Part shown: piece after piece, positions 21,081-31,075 of the stretch
Numbering within the stretch: the stretch's first letter is position 1
How the letters are laid out: each line of letters opens with the position of its first letter
Notes under the pieces: model-generated
Database searches by the model: none
Told to the model about the DNA's origin: nothing
Seen by the model: only the letters and a program-made list of their open reading frames with translations
Made by a program: the position numbers and the translations under genes
NCBI RefSeq assembly: GCF_019049655.1
Contig: NZ_JAFMOX010000052.1
Span: forward strand, 1-64,000
Direction: 5' to 3'
DNA: 64,000 nucleotides
DNA from: Rahnella rivi
Lineage (GTDB): Bacteria > Pseudomonadota > Gammaproteobacteria > Enterobacterales > Enterobacteriaceae

Positions 21081-21902
21081 TCAGAACATGCGGCGACTCA
21101 TGCCGAAGCTGTCCATGATCTTCGCTGCAATCTCCTCAACAGAATAGTTTGTGCTGTTGAGATAGCGGATCTGATTTTTACGGAAAAGTGCTTCCACTTC
21201 AGAGACTTCCATGCGGCACTGGCGCAGGGAGGCGTAGCGGCTGTTTTCCACCCGTTCCTGACGTATAGCGGTTAAGCGTTCAGGATCGATGGTCAGCCCG
21301 AAAAGCTTATGCATATGAGGTTTCAGTGCCGCAGGCAGCTGAATATTATCCATATCATCGGCGGTAAACGGGTAGTTTGCCGCGCGGATCCCAAACTGGA
21401 GTGCCAGATAGAGGCTAGTCGGTGTTTTGCCGCAGCGGGACACGCCCAGCAAAATCACCTGCGCCTGATCCAGATTTCGCAAAGAAATCCCGTCGTCATG
21501 CGCCAGGGTGTAATCAATGGCGGCAATACGTGCATCATATTTAGTGATATTGCTGGCGGTCAGGCCGTGCGTGCGGTTGGCAATCGGCGTTGGCTCCACG
21601 CCCAGCTCATTTTGCAGCGGCGCCACCAGAGACTGCACAATATCCTGACAAAACCCTTCACTGGCTTTGATGATGTCACGAATGTCCGGTGAAACGATCG
21701 AGTAAAACACCAGCGGGCGGTCACCCGTGTTTTCATAAATGGTGTTGATTTGCTCGCACACTTTTTTAGCGCGTTCCTCACTCTCGACGAAAGGGAGCGA
21801 ATACGTGGTCGCGTTGACCGGAAACTGTGACAACACGGCATGGCCTAATACCTCAGCCGTAATTGCCGTACCGTCGGAAATGTAAAATACACATCTGTCC
21901 AC
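21081..21902 (-). CDS. ppsR: PEP synthetase regulatory kinase/pyrophosphorylase PpsR
   Basis: PpsR (DUF299 family) inactivates PEP synthase by ADP-dependent phosphorylation and restores it by Pi-dependent dephosphorylation. The 273-residue protein shows the N-terminal [14 protein letters not shown] segment and the P-loop [15 protein letters not shown] around residue 155. It is divergent from its target gene ppsA, as in E. coli, with about 530 nt between them. Confidence 0.95.
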   Translation of the reverse strand: MDRCVFYISDGTAITAEVLGHAVLSQFPVNATTYSLPFVESEERAKKVCEQINTIYENTGDRPLVFYSIVSPDIRDIIKASEGFCQDIVQSLVAPLQNELGVEPTPIANRTHGLTASNITKYDARIAAIDYTLAHDDGISLRNLDQAQVILLGVSRCGKTPTSLYLALQFGIRAANYPFTADDMDNIQLPAALKPHMHKLFGLTIDPERLTAIRQERVENSRYASLRQCRMEVSEVEALFRKNQIRYLNSTNYSVEEIAAKIMDSFGMSRRMF

Positions 21903-22254
21903 ACACCGCTCCTGAAATTCTTTCTGTTTACCTCACCCTTTCGGGAACACGCTTAGTAATACCGAGAAATCGCATAAATAAAAAGGCTATTTCACCTGAC
22001 CTTCAGACTTATGTTCATTGCTGCGAGACAGTGCGCAAAATGACTGTAATAAATGAAATAGGATTTTAATTTTTTCGCGATTCTCCGCAGCTTTTTGATT
22101 TGCTTCAGCAGCGCGTCAGCTTCTCTGGTAGCCTGATTTTTGTGACAGGTTTACAGACAATTTCATGCTGATTCATAAGGAATATTGTGATTTTCACCTG
22201 AACGGTCCGCCGCCGGGCTGTGGAATTTTCCGAAACAAAAATAGTTTGTTTTGC

Positions 22255-22266
22255 TGGATCGATTCA
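22255..22266 (+). promoter_or_regulatory. Cra (FruR) box upstream of ppsA
   Basis: TGGATCGATTCA differs from the Cra consensus TGAAWCGNTTCA at one position. It lies about 170 nt upstream of ppsA. In E. coli, Cra activates ppsA, so the same gluconeogenic control is inferred. The rest of the ~530-nt gap between ppsR and ppsA holds no gene I can support. Confidence 0.65.
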
Positions 22267-22434
22267 CCTGTCCTGCTCTTATGGATCATTATGCTAGTCT
22301 CGAAATAACAGCGTGATATATGAACCGGTGTTAACAGACACGCTGCCAGATAAAATTAAGTCATTTGTCTTCTGACTGTGCGAATGAATGACGACTCTCT
22401 GCTCTCCTACTGAATATTAAGAAAGGATTGTTTC

Positions 22435-24810
22435 ATGGCTCATCTCGATCCCGATTTACGCAATGTTATCTGGTACAACCAACTGGGTATGAACGACGTT
22501 GATAAAGTCGGGGGCAAGAACGCATCCCTCGGGGAAATGATCACCAATTTGTCTGAGTTAGGGGTATCTGTCCCTAATGGTTTTGCCACCACTTCTCAGG
22601 CTTTCAATGACTTTCTCGACCAAAGCGGCGTGAATCATCGCATCCATGAGTTACTGGATAAAACCGATGTAGATGATATTGCGCAGTTAACGCAGGCGGG
22701 GGAAAAAATTCGACAGTGGATAGTGGAAACGCCTTTCCTGCCTGAGTTTGAAGCCTCCCTCCGTGAGGCTTATCAGCAACTTTCTGAAGGTGAGCCTGAT
22801 GCTTCTTTTGCCGTGCGTTCTTCCGCCACGGCTGAAGATATGCCCGATGCTTCTTTTGCCGGGCAACAGGAAACATTTCTCAACGTTCAGGGTTTCGATG
22901 CCGTACTGACTGCAGTGAAGCACGTTTACGCGTCGTTATTTAACGATCGTGCAATCTCGTATCGTGTGCATCAGGGTTACGATCATCGCGGCGTTGCGCT
23001 TTCAGCCGGCGTACAACGCATGGTGCGTTCTGATCTCGCGGCCGCAGGGGTGATGTTCACCATAGATACTGAGTCTGGTTTTGATCAGGTGGTCTTTATC
23101 ACGTCAGCCTTCGGCCTGGGCGAAATGGTGGTTCAGGGCGCGGTAAACCCGGATGAGTTCTACGTGCACAAACCGACGCTGGCGAAAAACAAGCCGGCCA
23201 TCGTGCGCCGCACCATGGGCTCCAAGAAAATTCGCATGGTGTATGCAGCCAGCCAGGAGCACGGCAAACAAGTTCAGATTGAAGATGTGCCCGCCCAACT
23301 CAGCACAACCTTCTCGCTGACGGACGAAGAAATTCAGGCGCTGGCGCGTCAGGCATTGTTAATTGAAAAACATTATGGCCGTCCGATGGATATCGAATGG
23401 GCGAAAGACGGACATAACGGCAAGCTGTATATCGTGCAGGCACGCCCGGAAACTGTACGTTCTAACGGTCAGGTGATGGAGCGTTACCAGCTCAACGGCA
23501 GCAGCAACGTGCTGGTGGAAGGCCGGGCCATCGGTCACCGTATCGGCGCGGGCCCGGTGAAAATCATTCATGACATCAGTGAAATGCATCACGTTAAGCC
23601 CGGCGATGTACTGGTGACCGACATGACGGATCCTGACTGGGAACCGATCATGAAAAAAGCGTCGGCGATTGTCACCAACCGCGGTGGCCGAACCTGTCAT
23701 GCGGCGATCATTGCCCGTGAACTGGGGATCCCGGCAGTGGTTGGCTGTGGTGATGCCACTGAAAAACTGAAAGAAAAACAGAAGGTCACGGTGTCCTGTT
23801 CCGAGGGCGACACCGGCTATGTGTATCAGGATGAGCTGGACTTCACGATACAAAGTTCTGAGGTAGATGAACTTCCGGCGCTCCCGCTGAAAATTATGAT
23901 GAATATCGGTAACCCGGATCGCGCATTTGATTTTGCCTGCCTGCCAAATGAAGGTGTCGGTCTGGCGCGGTTAGAATTCATTATCAACCGCATGATAGGG
24001 GTGCATCCGAAAGCATTGCTGGAATTTGACCAGCAGACGCCGGAGTTGCAGAACGAAATCAGTAAACTTATTCAGGGATATGACAGCCCGCGTGAGTATT
24101 ACGTGGCGCGGCTGACCGAAGGGATCGCCACGCTGGGCGCAGCTTTCTGGCCAAAACGCGTGATCGTGCGTTTGTCTGATTTCAAATCGAATGAATACGC
24201 TAACCTGGTCGGTGGCGAGAAATACGAACCGCATGAAGAAAACCCGATGCTGGGCTTCCGTGGTGCGGGCCGTTATGTGTCTGACAGCTTCCGCGATTGT
24301 TTTGCGCTGGAATGTGAAGCCATGAAACGGGTGCGTAATGACATGGACCTGACCAATGTTGAAGTGATGATCCCGTTTGTTCGCACCGTTGCACAGGCTG
24401 AAGCCGTGGTTGCAGAACTGGCCCGTCAGGGATTAACACGTGGTGAGAACGGCCTTAAAGTCATCATGATGTGTGAAATCCCATCGAATGCGCTGTTGGC
24501 AGATCAGTTCCTTGAACACTTCGACGGTTTCTCTATTGGCTCAAACGACATGACCCAGCTGACGCTGGGGCTGGATCGCGATTCCGGCGTGGTGTCTGAG
24601 CTCTTTGATGAACGTAACGAAGCGGTGAAAGCGCTTTTATCGATGGCGATTAAAGCCGCGAAGAAACAGGGCAAGTACGTAGGCATCTGCGGACAGGGTC
24701 CTTCTGATCATCAGGACTTTGCCCAGTGGCTGATGGAAGAGGGTATCGACAGCTTGTCGCTCAATCCGGATACCGTCGTGCAGACCTGGCTGGCGCTGGC
24801 AGGCAAGTAA
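22435..24810 (+). CDS. ppsA: Phosphoenolpyruvate synthase PpsA
   Basis: PpsA makes PEP from pyruvate and ATP (giving AMP and Pi), needed for growth on pyruvate, lactate or alanine. The 791-residue protein has an N-terminal ATP-binding domain ([34 protein letters not shown]), a central swivelling domain with the phosphorylated His at residue 422 in [15 protein letters not shown], and a C-terminal PEP/pyruvate barrel ([15 protein letters not shown]). The essential Cys lies in [14 protein letters not shown] lies just before the ATG, and a terminator follows. Confidence 0.97.
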   Translation: MAHLDPDLRNVIWYNQLGMNDVDKVGGKNASLGEMITNLSELGVSVPNGFATTSQAFNDFLDQSGVNHRIHELLDKTDVDDIAQLTQAGEKIRQWIVETPFLPEFEASLREAYQQLSEGEPDASFAVRSSATAEDMPDASFAGQQETFLNVQGFDAVLTAVKHVYASLFNDRAISYRVHQGYDHRGVALSAGVQRMVRSDLAAAGVMFTIDTESGFDQVVFITSAFGLGEMVVQGAVNPDEFYVHKPTLAKNKPAIVRRTMGSKKIRMVYAASQEHGKQVQIEDVPAQLSTTFSLTDEEIQALARQALLIEKHYGRPMDIEWAKDGHNGKLYIVQARPETVRSNGQVMERYQLNGSSNVLVEGRAIGHRIGAGPVKIIHDISEMHHVKPGDVLVTDMTDPDWEPIMKKASAIVTNRGGRTCHAAIIARELGIPAVVGCGDATEKLKEKQKVTVSCSEGDTGYVYQDELDFTIQSSEVDELPALPLKIMMNIGNPDRAFDFACLPNEGVGLARLEFIINRMIGVHPKALLEFDQQTPELQNEISKLIQGYDSPREYYVARLTEGIATLGAAFWPKRVIVRLSDFKSNEYANLVGGEKYEPHEENPMLGFRGAGRYVSDSFRDCFALECEAMKRVRNDMDLTNVEVMIPFVRTVAQAEAVVAELARQGLTRGENGLKVIMMCEIPSNALLADQFLEHFDGFSIGSNDMTQLTLGLDRDSGVVSELFDERNEAVKALLSMAIKAAKKQGKYVGICGQGPSDHQDFAQWLMEEGIDSLSLNPDTVVQTWLALAGK

Positions 24811-24845
24811 ATAAATTCCGAATGTAGGTGAAATAATGAATGCAG

Positions 24846-24874
24846 GCCATCGTGTAAAAGCGATGGCTTTTTTT
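24846..24874 (+). terminator. Terminator of ppsA
   Basis: The stem GCCATCG / CGATGGC with an 8-nt loop is followed by seven T. It lies 35 nt after the ppsA stop. Confidence 0.9.
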
Positions 24875-24934
24875 ATGAACTAAAAATACCGGGGTATGTC
24901 AGGTGCGAAAAATAACCTAGGGCAAATTTCGGAT

Positions 24935-25039
24935 AAAAAAAAGCCCGTCACGAAGACAGGCAAAGACTACACACAGCAATTTGGGGTATACATGCTTTAG
25001 GGGAAAGCGTGTATATAAATCAGTGGGTTGAAATCCGAA
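24935..25039 (-). ncRNA. rprA: RprA small regulatory RNA
   Basis: On the minus strand the segment TTGCTGTGTGTAGTCTTTGCC (positions about 24958-24979) is the same as the conserved core of E. coli RprA. It is followed by a hairpin and eight T (24935-24942) forming the terminator and Hfq site. A 5' stem-loop precedes it. The ends are estimated: the 5' end near 25039 gives about 105 nt, the E. coli length. RprA pairs with the rpoS leader to raise sigma-S and acts on csgD and others. Position between ydiK and ppsA is the same as in E. coli. Confidence 0.9.
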
Positions 25040-25045
25040 CTGTTA

Positions 25046-25091
25046 ATAATACTAGGTTTCTCAAGGTATTTAGTCTGTAAGAATCCTCCTA
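25046..25091 (-). promoter_or_regulatory. rprA promoter with RcsB box
   Basis: A -10 like TATTAT (25046-25051) lies six bases before the inferred start. The -35 region is poor (ACTAAA). Directly upstream, TAAGAATCCTCCTA (25078-25091, plus-strand reading) matches the RcsB box TAAGAATATTCCTA at 12 of 14 positions. This is the expected arrangement for an RcsB-dependent promoter, so envelope stress control is inferred. Confidence 0.75.
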
Positions 25092-25175
25092 ATAGGTTTT
25101 ATTATTAGCTGAAAGAGGATAAGACGTTTTTTTAACACAAGAAGAGGTAAAAATATTGGCGGGAATAACAGGCAG

Positions 25176-25210
25176 TGGCGTTGTCTCATTATTCAGATGG
25201 GACAACGCCA
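25176..25210 (-). terminator. Hairpin after ydiK
   Basis: A perfect 10-bp stem TGGCGTTGTC / GACAACGCCA with a 15-nt loop lies 25 nt beyond the ydiK stop. No good T-tract follows on the minus strand. It may end or protect ydiK mRNA. Confidence 0.5.
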
Positions 25211-25235
25211 GAGCGTTAATGAATGTCTGAAGGTA

Positions 25236-26333
25236 TCACTCGTTTAGCGCTTTTAATGCTTCTTCCGGGTTTGACTCAGGCTCTGGTGCCTCATGCACCC
25301 AAAGCGAAATCAGGCGGTATGAAACGGCCAGTACCACCGGGCCGATGAACAGACCAATCATGCCGAAAGCAAACAGGCCACCGATAACGCCTGACAAAAT
25401 CAGCAACATAGGCAAATCGGCACCCATGCGGATCAGCACCGGGCGCAGCACATTATCCAGTGAACCGACCACACAACTCCAGACCAGCAGCACCGTGCCC
25501 CAGGTATTATCACCTGACCAGTAAAGCCAGATGATGGCAGGGATAAGCACCAGCAACGGGCCAATTTGCGCGACGCAGCAGACAAACATCACGACGGTTA
25601 ATACGGTCGCATAAGGAATGCCGGCAATCGCCAGCCCGATACCCCCGAGAACGGATTGCACAATGGCGGTCACCACCACACCCAGAGCGACCGCGCGGAT
25701 CGCCTGACCGGCCAGAATGACAGCCGCATCGCCGCGCTCTGCCGCCAGACGCACCGCGAAGTGGCGGATCCCCATCGCGACTTGTTCACCCCGGCTATAG
25801 AGCAGGGCGCTGAACAACAACATAAGAGAACAGTGAACAATAAAGCGCCCCAGATGCCCGGCCTGCGTCAGGAACCAGGATGCCGTTTGTCCGACGTAAG
25901 GCTGTACTTTGGTCATCAAAACATTGCCGCCGCCATTAATCAGCGCGTGCCAGCCGTAATACAGCTTATGACCCACCAGCGGGATCGCTTTCAGCCACTG
26001 AAAATCCGGCATATGCAAGGTCGAGGGATTGCCTGCCAGCGCCACCAGCGGCGCACCATTTTCAATGGCGCTGCTGACCAGTAAAGCAATGGGTAAGACG
26101 AAGAGTAAGATCAGCAGCAGGGTCATGACGATGACGGCAAGGAAACGTCGCCCCCACAATATGCGCTGTAATTTGATCATCAGCGGCCAGGTGGCAATCA
26201 CCACCATTCCCGCCCAGGCAAAGCCTAATATAAAGGGCTGAACTATCCAGATGCTGGCAACAGTCATCAGCGCAATAAAGAGCACCCCAAACATAATTTG
26301 TGGTAAGTCATAACGTTTAATTGGGAGATTCAT
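25236..26333 (-). CDS. ydiK: AI-2E family transporter YdiK
   Basis: YdiK is a 365-residue inner-membrane protein of the AI-2 exporter/TqsA-like (formerly PerM) family. Seven to eight hydrophobic segments are visible, with a long central soluble part and C-terminal family blocks such as GVIGGLFAFGMIGLFIGPVVLAVSYRL. Its substrate is unknown. It is divergent from ydiJ and neighbours rprA, as in E. coli. Confidence 0.9.
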   Translation of the reverse strand: MNLPIKRYDLPQIMFGVLFIALMTVASIWIVQPFILGFAWAGMVVIATWPLMIKLQRILWGRRFLAVIVMTLLLILLFVLPIALLVSSAIENGAPLVALAGNPSTLHMPDFQWLKAIPLVGHKLYYGWHALINGGGNVLMTKVQPYVGQTASWFLTQAGHLGRFIVHCSLMLLFSALLYSRGEQVAMGIRHFAVRLAAERGDAAVILAGQAIRAVALGVVVTAIVQSVLGGIGLAIAGIPYATVLTVVMFVCCVAQIGPLLVLIPAIIWLYWSGDNTWGTVLLVWSCVVGSLDNVLRPVLIRMGADLPMLLILSGVIGGLFAFGMIGLFIGPVVLAVSYRLISLWVHEAPEPESNPEEALKALNE

Positions 26334-26661
26334 TCATGTTTCTCATAAGGATAAACGAAGAGGCTTCAGCCTTGAGCCTCCAAAATAGCGATACGCCGCG
26401 CCGACGGCATCCATCAATAATCATGGAACATTCAGTCAGGTTTGGATAGCGCGCCGCAAATTTAGTTGCAACACGGTGTTGCCAGACCGGCATTTTGCGG
26501 AACGTCATGAAACAATTGAAACAAAGTTCAGCCAGACGGAGCGCTTAAAAACGAAGTATGTTAGTTTTTATTCTGGGTAAAGAACAGGGTGGATCTGCCC
26601 GGCAGATCCGGCAAGCGCTTAGCGTCTGCCAGGCATACAACAAAGACAGAGTCATAATTCA
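26334..26661. other. ydiK-ydiJ divergent intergenic region
   Basis: No gene is supported in this 328-nt region. It must contain the promoters of both divergent genes. The only striking element is a perfect 19-bp palindrome at 26591-26609, described separately. Confidence 0.6.
26591..26609. promoter_or_regulatory. Perfect palindrome upstream of ydiJ
   Basis: GGATCTGCCCGGCAGATCC is a perfect palindrome with two 9-bp arms and a single central base, ending 52 nt before the ydiJ ATG. It looks like an operator for a dimeric repressor or activator. I do not recognise the regulator. Confidence 0.4.
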
Positions 26662-29600
26662 ATGATCCCACAGATTTCTCAGGCGCCGGGTGTCATCCAG
26701 CTGGTGCTCGATTTTTTGGAAGCCTTAAAGAGCAACGGTTTTACCGGTGATCTAACCACGACATACGCGGATCGCCTGACGATGGCGACCGACAACAGCG
26801 TATATCAGCTGTTACCGGATGCGGTCCTGTTTCCGCTGGCAACCTCAGACGTTGCCCTGATTGCCCGCGTTGCCGGGCAGGAACGTTTTAAAACGCTGGT
26901 CTTCACGCCGCGCGGCGGGGGCACTGGCACGAACGGTCAGGCTCTGAACCGCGGCATCGTGGTTGATATGTCCCGTCATATGAACCGCATTCTCGATATC
27001 AACACTGAACAGGGGTGGGTCAAGGTTGAGGCTGGTGTTATCAAAGACCAGCTCAATGACTATCTGCGCCCTTTGGGTTATTTCTTCTCACCTGAATTGT
27101 CGACCAGTAACCGCGCGACGCTCGGCGGCATGATCAATACCGATGCGTCAGGGCAGGGGTCGCTGGTTTATGGCAAAACCTCGGACCATGTTCTCGGGGT
27201 GAGGGCGATTGTGCTCGGTGGGGAGATGCTCGATACCACCGCCATGCCCGCTGCGCTTGCCGACAAACTCGGTGAAGAAGACTCGGTGATTGGCAGAATC
27301 TACCGCACGGTATTAGACAGTTGTCGCGATAACCGCGCGCTGGTGATTGAAAAGTTTCCAAAACTTAACCGCTTCCTCACCGGTTACGATTTGCGCCATG
27401 TATTAAGCGATGATCTGCAAACCTTCAATCTGACACGGATCCTGACCGGTTCCGAAGGTTCGCTGGCGTTTATTACTGAAGCGCGCCTGAATATCACACC
27501 CATCCCCAAAGTGCGTCGGCTGGTCAATATTAAGTACGACTCCTTTAATTCCGCGCTGCGTAATGCGCCGTTTATGGTCGACGCCAGAGCCTTGTCAGTG
27601 GAAACCGTCGATTCAAAGGTGCTGAATCTGGCACGTGAGGATATCGTCTGGCATAGCGTCCGTGAGTACATTAAGGACGTTGACGGCAAAGATATGCAGG
27701 GGTTGAACATTGTTGAATTCGCCGGTGACGACGCCGATCTGATTGAAGATCAGGTGAGTGCATTATGCGAACGTCTTGACGGGCTCATGAGCGACAAGGA
27801 AGGCGGGGTGATTGGCTATCAGATTTGCGCCGATCTCGCCGGAATCGAACGCATTTACAATATGCGTAAGAAAGCGGTTGGGCTGCTCGGAAATGCCAAG
27901 GGGCAGGCAAAACCGCTGCCGTTTGCAGAGGACACCTGCGTGCCTCCGCAGCATCTGGCGGATTACATCGTGGAGTTTCGCGCACTCCTCGACAGCCATA
28001 ATCTGAGCTACGGCATGTTCGGGCACGTTGATGCGGGTGTACTGCATGTGCGTCCGGCACTCGACATGTGTGACCCGCAGCAGGAGATGTTGCTGAAACA
28101 GATTTCTGACGAGGTGGTGGCGCTGACGGCCAAGTACGGCGGTTTGCTGTGGGGTGAACACGGCAAAGGTTTTCGCGCCGAATACAGTCCTGCATTTTTC
28201 GGCGAAACGTTGTTCCATGAATTACGACGGATAAAAACCGCCTTCGACCCTGATAACCGCCTGAACCCCGGCAAAATCTGTGCGCCGCTTGACTGCGATG
28301 AGCCGATGATGAAAGTGGATGCCGCCAAACGGGGCACCCTGGACCGGCGTATTCCGCTCGAGGTGCGTCAGTCATTCCGTGGCGCGATGGAATGTAATGG
28401 CAACGGTCTGTGTTTTAACTTTGATGTGAAAAGCCCGATGTGCCCGTCAATGAAGATAACCGGCAGTCGTATTCATTCGCCTAAGGGCCGTGCAGGTCTG
28501 GTGCGCGAGTGGCTGAGATTGCTGTCAGAGCAGGGCGTTGATCCGCTGGTGCTGGAAAATGCCCTGCCGGAAAAAGGCCTGAGTTTCCGCACTCTGATCG
28601 ATCGCACGCGTAATACCTGGCATGCCAATAAAGGCGAATATGATTTCTCACATGAAGTTAAAGAGGCCATGTCAGGCTGTCTTGCCTGTAAAGCCTGTTC
28701 AACGCAATGTCCGATCAAAATAGATGTTCCCGGGTTCCGTTCGCGTTTCCTCCAGCTTTATCACACGCGCTATCTGCGCCCAACCAGCGACCATGTGGTC
28801 GCGAGCGTGGAAAGTTATGCTCCGCTGATGGCGCGGGCGCCAAAGTTGTTTAACTTCTTCCTTAAACAACCCTGGGTGCGGGAGATGAGCCGCAAAAGCA
28901 TCGGCATGGTGGATCTGCCGCTGCTGTCTTCACCGACGCTACGTGAGCAATTGCTGGGGCACCGTGCCATTACGATGACGCTCGAACAGCTGGAAAAAAT
29001 ATCACCGGCTCAGCGAGGGGAATATGTTTTGGTCGTTCAGGATCCGTTCACCAGCTTCTACGATGCGCAGGTGGTGGCCGATTTCGTTCGTTTAATCGAA
29101 AAACTCGGCCTGAAGCCGGTGCTGTTGCCGTTCTCCCCGAACGGAAAGGCGCAGCATATAAAAGGTTTCCTGCAACGTTTTGCCAAAACGGCGAAGAAAA
29201 CGTCGTTGTTCCTCAACCGCGTATCGCAATTGGGAATGCCGATGGTCGGCGTCGATCCTGCGTTGGTATTGTGTTATCGCGATGAATATAAAGAAATTCT
29301 CGGTGACACCCGCGGGTCTTTCCAGGTTCAGCTGGTGCACGAATGGCTGGATACCTGGCTGGCAGAACGTCCGGCGCAGCAGCAAAGCGGCGAATCGTGG
29401 TATCTCTTTGGACACTGCACCGAAAGCACGGCGCTGCCGACCAGTGGAAAACAGTGGAGCGATATTTTTGCCCGTTACGGCGCGAAGCTGGAAAATGTCA
29501 GCGTCGGATGCTGCGGAATGGCAGGCACCTACGGTCATGAAGCTAAAAATCTAAAAAACTCACTCGGAATTTATGAGCTGTCATGGCATACCTCGCTGCA

Positions 29601-29718
29601 GCGCTTACCGCGTCAGCGCTGTCTGGCGACGGGTTACTCATGCCGCAGCCAGGTCAAACGTATTGAGGGTAATGGGGTTCGCCATCCGCTACAGGCTCTG
29701 CTGGAAATCATTCCCTGA
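26662..29718 (+). CDS. ydiJ: FAD/Fe-S oxidoreductase YdiJ (D-2-hydroxyglutarate dehydrogenase type)
   Basis: This 1018-residue fusion enzyme has an N-terminal FAD-binding type-4 domain (FTPRGGGTGTNGQALN near residue 85-100, SGQGSLVYGKTSDHVLG), a FAD-linked oxidase C-terminal domain (GHVDAGVLHVRP, WGEHGKGFR, PDNRLNPGKIC), and a GlpC-like Fe-S part. Cluster motifs include CNGNGLCFNFDVKSPMCPS and CLACKACSTQCPIKID, and a CCG-type domain follows (SVGCCGMAGTYGHE). E. coli YdiJ has been reported to oxidise D-2-hydroxyglutarate; the same substrate is inferred. The gene is 15 nt upstream of menI and probably co-transcribed. Confidence 0.93.
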   Translation: MIPQISQAPGVIQLVLDFLEALKSNGFTGDLTTTYADRLTMATDNSVYQLLPDAVLFPLATSDVALIARVAGQERFKTLVFTPRGGGTGTNGQALNRGIVVDMSRHMNRILDINTEQGWVKVEAGVIKDQLNDYLRPLGYFFSPELSTSNRATLGGMINTDASGQGSLVYGKTSDHVLGVRAIVLGGEMLDTTAMPAALADKLGEEDSVIGRIYRTVLDSCRDNRALVIEKFPKLNRFLTGYDLRHVLSDDLQTFNLTRILTGSEGSLAFITEARLNITPIPKVRRLVNIKYDSFNSALRNAPFMVDARALSVETVDSKVLNLAREDIVWHSVREYIKDVDGKDMQGLNIVEFAGDDADLIEDQVSALCERLDGLMSDKEGGVIGYQICADLAGIERIYNMRKKAVGLLGNAKGQAKPLPFAEDTCVPPQHLADYIVEFRALLDSHNLSYGMFGHVDAGVLHVRPALDMCDPQQEMLLKQISDEVVALTAKYGGLLWGEHGKGFRAEYSPAFFGETLFHELRRIKTAFDPDNRLNPGKICAPLDCDEPMMKVDAAKRGTLDRRIPLEVRQSFRGAMECNGNGLCFNFDVKSPMCPSMKITGSRIHSPKGRAGLVREWLRLLSEQGVDPLVLENALPEKGLSFRTLIDRTRNTWHANKGEYDFSHEVKEAMSGCLACKACSTQCPIKIDVPGFRSRFLQLYHTRYLRPTSDHVVASVESYAPLMARAPKLFNFFLKQPWVREMSRKSIGMVDLPLLSSPTLREQLLGHRAITMTLEQLEKISPAQRGEYVLVVQDPFTSFYDAQVVADFVRLIEKLGLKPVLLPFSPNGKAQHIKGFLQRFAKTAKKTSLFLNRVSQLGMPMVGVDPALVLCYRDEYKEILGDTRGSFQVQLVHEWLDTWLAERPAQQQSGESWYLFGHCTESTALPTSGKQWSDIFARYGAKLENVSVGCCGMAGTYGHEAKNLKNSLGIYELSWHTSLQRLPRQRCLATGYSCRSQVKRIEGNGVRHPLQALLEIIP

Positions 29719-29733
29719 GGATAAGGAAGCACA

Positions 29734-30153
29734 ATGTCATTCTGGAAAAGAACCACCACGCTTGAAGCGCTCAATGAGCGCAGTCAGGGATGCATGGTAG
29801 GGCATGTAGGGATAGTGTTTACCCGGCTGGGTGATGATTTTCTTGAAGCCACCATGCCGGTAGATGCCCGTACCACCCAACCTTTCGGTTTATTACACGG
29901 CGGCGCATCCGTGGTGCTGGCAGAAACCATGGGATCGATGGCCGGTTACCTGTGCAGTGAAGGTCAACAGACGGTGGTCGGCGTGGAGATTAACGCCAGC
30001 CATATGAAGTCGGCCAGAGAAGGCCATGTTCGCGGGGTGTGTCGTGCATTACGCACGGGGCGTCGCAGTCAGGTCTGGCAGATTGAGATTTTCGATCAGC
30101 AAGGTGAATTATGCTGTGTTTCCAGGCTAACGACGATGGTCATCGACAGATAA
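29734..30153 (+). CDS. menI: 1,4-dihydroxy-2-naphthoyl-CoA thioesterase MenI
   Basis: MenI is a hotdog-fold thioesterase that releases 1,4-dihydroxy-2-naphthoate from its CoA ester for menaquinone synthesis. The 139-residue sequence has the family block [21 protein letters not shown] with the catalytic Glu at residue 64. It follows ydiJ by 15 nt and ends at an intrinsic terminator. Confidence 0.93.
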   Translation: MSFWKRTTTLEALNERSQGCMVGHVGIVFTRLGDDFLEATMPVDARTTQPFGLLHGGASVVLAETMGSMAGYLCSEGQQTVVGVEINASHMKSAREGHVRGVCRALRTGRRSQVWQIEIFDQQGELCCVSRLTTMVIDR

Positions 30154-30189
30154 CTAAAGTGAATGAGCGGGACTTATAGCGCTGGAAGG

Positions 30190-30222
30190 GGCGGACATAC
30201 TGAAAAGTTGTCCGCCTTTTTT
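30190..30222 (+). terminator. Terminator of ydiJ-menI
   Basis: The stem GGCGGACA / TGTCCGCC with an 11-nt loop is followed by six T, 36 nt after the menI stop. Confidence 0.9.
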
Positions 30223-30260
30223 ATTCAGAAGTCTTTCTGCGCTAACGTGTTGAAAATATA

Positions 30261-30665
30261 TCAAAGATGATAAGGAACACGTTTTGCGAAGTCGGTCTGG
30301 AAGGCCGTCGCTTTTTCCCAGATGCCCAACATGGCATAATACTGGCAAATGAGTTTGAGCGTGTGCCGCGCAAAATGGTAGCTCTGAACACGGAAGAGTT
30401 CACATCGAACGACGCTGTTTATTTCCAGAATCAGGCGGTTATGCAGTTTGCATAACGCGTGCAGATAACTGTGATCATCCCCGTTTTGCAGGCATAAATT
30501 GGCCATGTCCAGGCAAATGCTATTAAAGCGTTTTAGCTGGCACAGATGTGCCTCAGGGCGTCGTAAGGCTGCGTCAGCCATATAGAAATCCACGGTGGCA
30601 TCGCGGACAGTCGATTTGTATTCGTCAATCTTGCCTTGCAACCACGCATTTACCGATTGAGCCAT
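30261..30665 (-). CDS. Unrecognised 134-aa protein behind a Fur box
   Basis: I do not recognise this family. The protein is 134 residues, mostly helical in character, with six cysteines (about positions 42, 51, 58, 71, 88 and 107) and many His and Tyr, no signal peptide and no membrane segment. It is therefore probably cytoplasmic. It is divergent from the suf operon. A Fur box at 30690-30704 lies only about 25 nt upstream of its ATG, so iron-starvation expression is inferred. In E. coli this interval between menI and sufA holds ydiH and rydB, which do not resemble it. It could be a regulator or accessory factor of iron or Fe-S metabolism, but nothing in the sequence proves that. The start codon lacks a strong ribosome site. 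Confidence 0.65.
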   Translation of the reverse strand: MAQSVNAWLQGKIDEYKSTVRDATVDFYMADAALRRPEAHLCQLKRFNSICLDMANLCLQNGDDHSYLHALCKLHNRLILEINSVVRCELFRVQSYHFARHTLKLICQYYAMLGIWEKATAFQTDFAKRVPYHL

Positions 30666-30689
30666 TCTCAGTATTCCGGATTATCTGAA

Positions 30690-30704
30690 TGATAATCATT
30701 ATCA
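30690..30704. promoter_or_regulatory. Fur box between the 134-aa gene and sufA
   Basis: TGATAATCATTATCA is a perfect 15-bp palindrome, and with flanking AA it matches 16 of 19 positions of the classical Fur box. It lies about 25 nt upstream of the minus-strand 134-aa gene and about 420 nt upstream of sufA. It is nearer to the orphan, so that gene is the more likely target. Confidence 0.8.
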
Positions 30705-31030
30705 AAGAATAAACATCATATTGGCAAAAAATCAGCGGATCAACGTTTTCATCGGATTTTTTTGTTTTGTCATCTGCCAAAGCATAGACAAAAAGAGCCT
30801 TATTATTGCGTTTAGGGTGAATTCATAAATAGGCATTTCCGATGAATGTTTTATAATAGACATAATGAAAGCTATTAAACCATGAGCTTTGTAAGGTTAA
30901 TTTTGAGTTTTTTAACAAAAAATTGACAACTTATTCAATCAGTTGATGGTTGCGGTGTTCAAGACCCGCCGGCAACCGGACCCAAAGCCGATGCACATTG
31001 AGCGACGTTCCTCGTGGGTCATCGCTATAC

Positions 31031-31075
31031 CCTCTTAAAACAAGAGGTTGAAGTGATAATTGTAATCACTAGAAT
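31031..31075 (+). promoter_or_regulatory. sufA promoter with candidate IscR site
   Basis: A -35 TTGAAG (31048-31053) and -10 TAGAAT (31070-31075) are 16 nt apart, giving a transcript start near 31082. Immediately upstream, the inverted repeat CCTCTT-AAAAC-AAGAGG (31031-31047) abuts the -35. Its CC...GG arrangement is compatible with a type-2 IscR site, the usual apo-IscR activator of suf. The IscR assignment is tentative. Confidence 0.5.
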
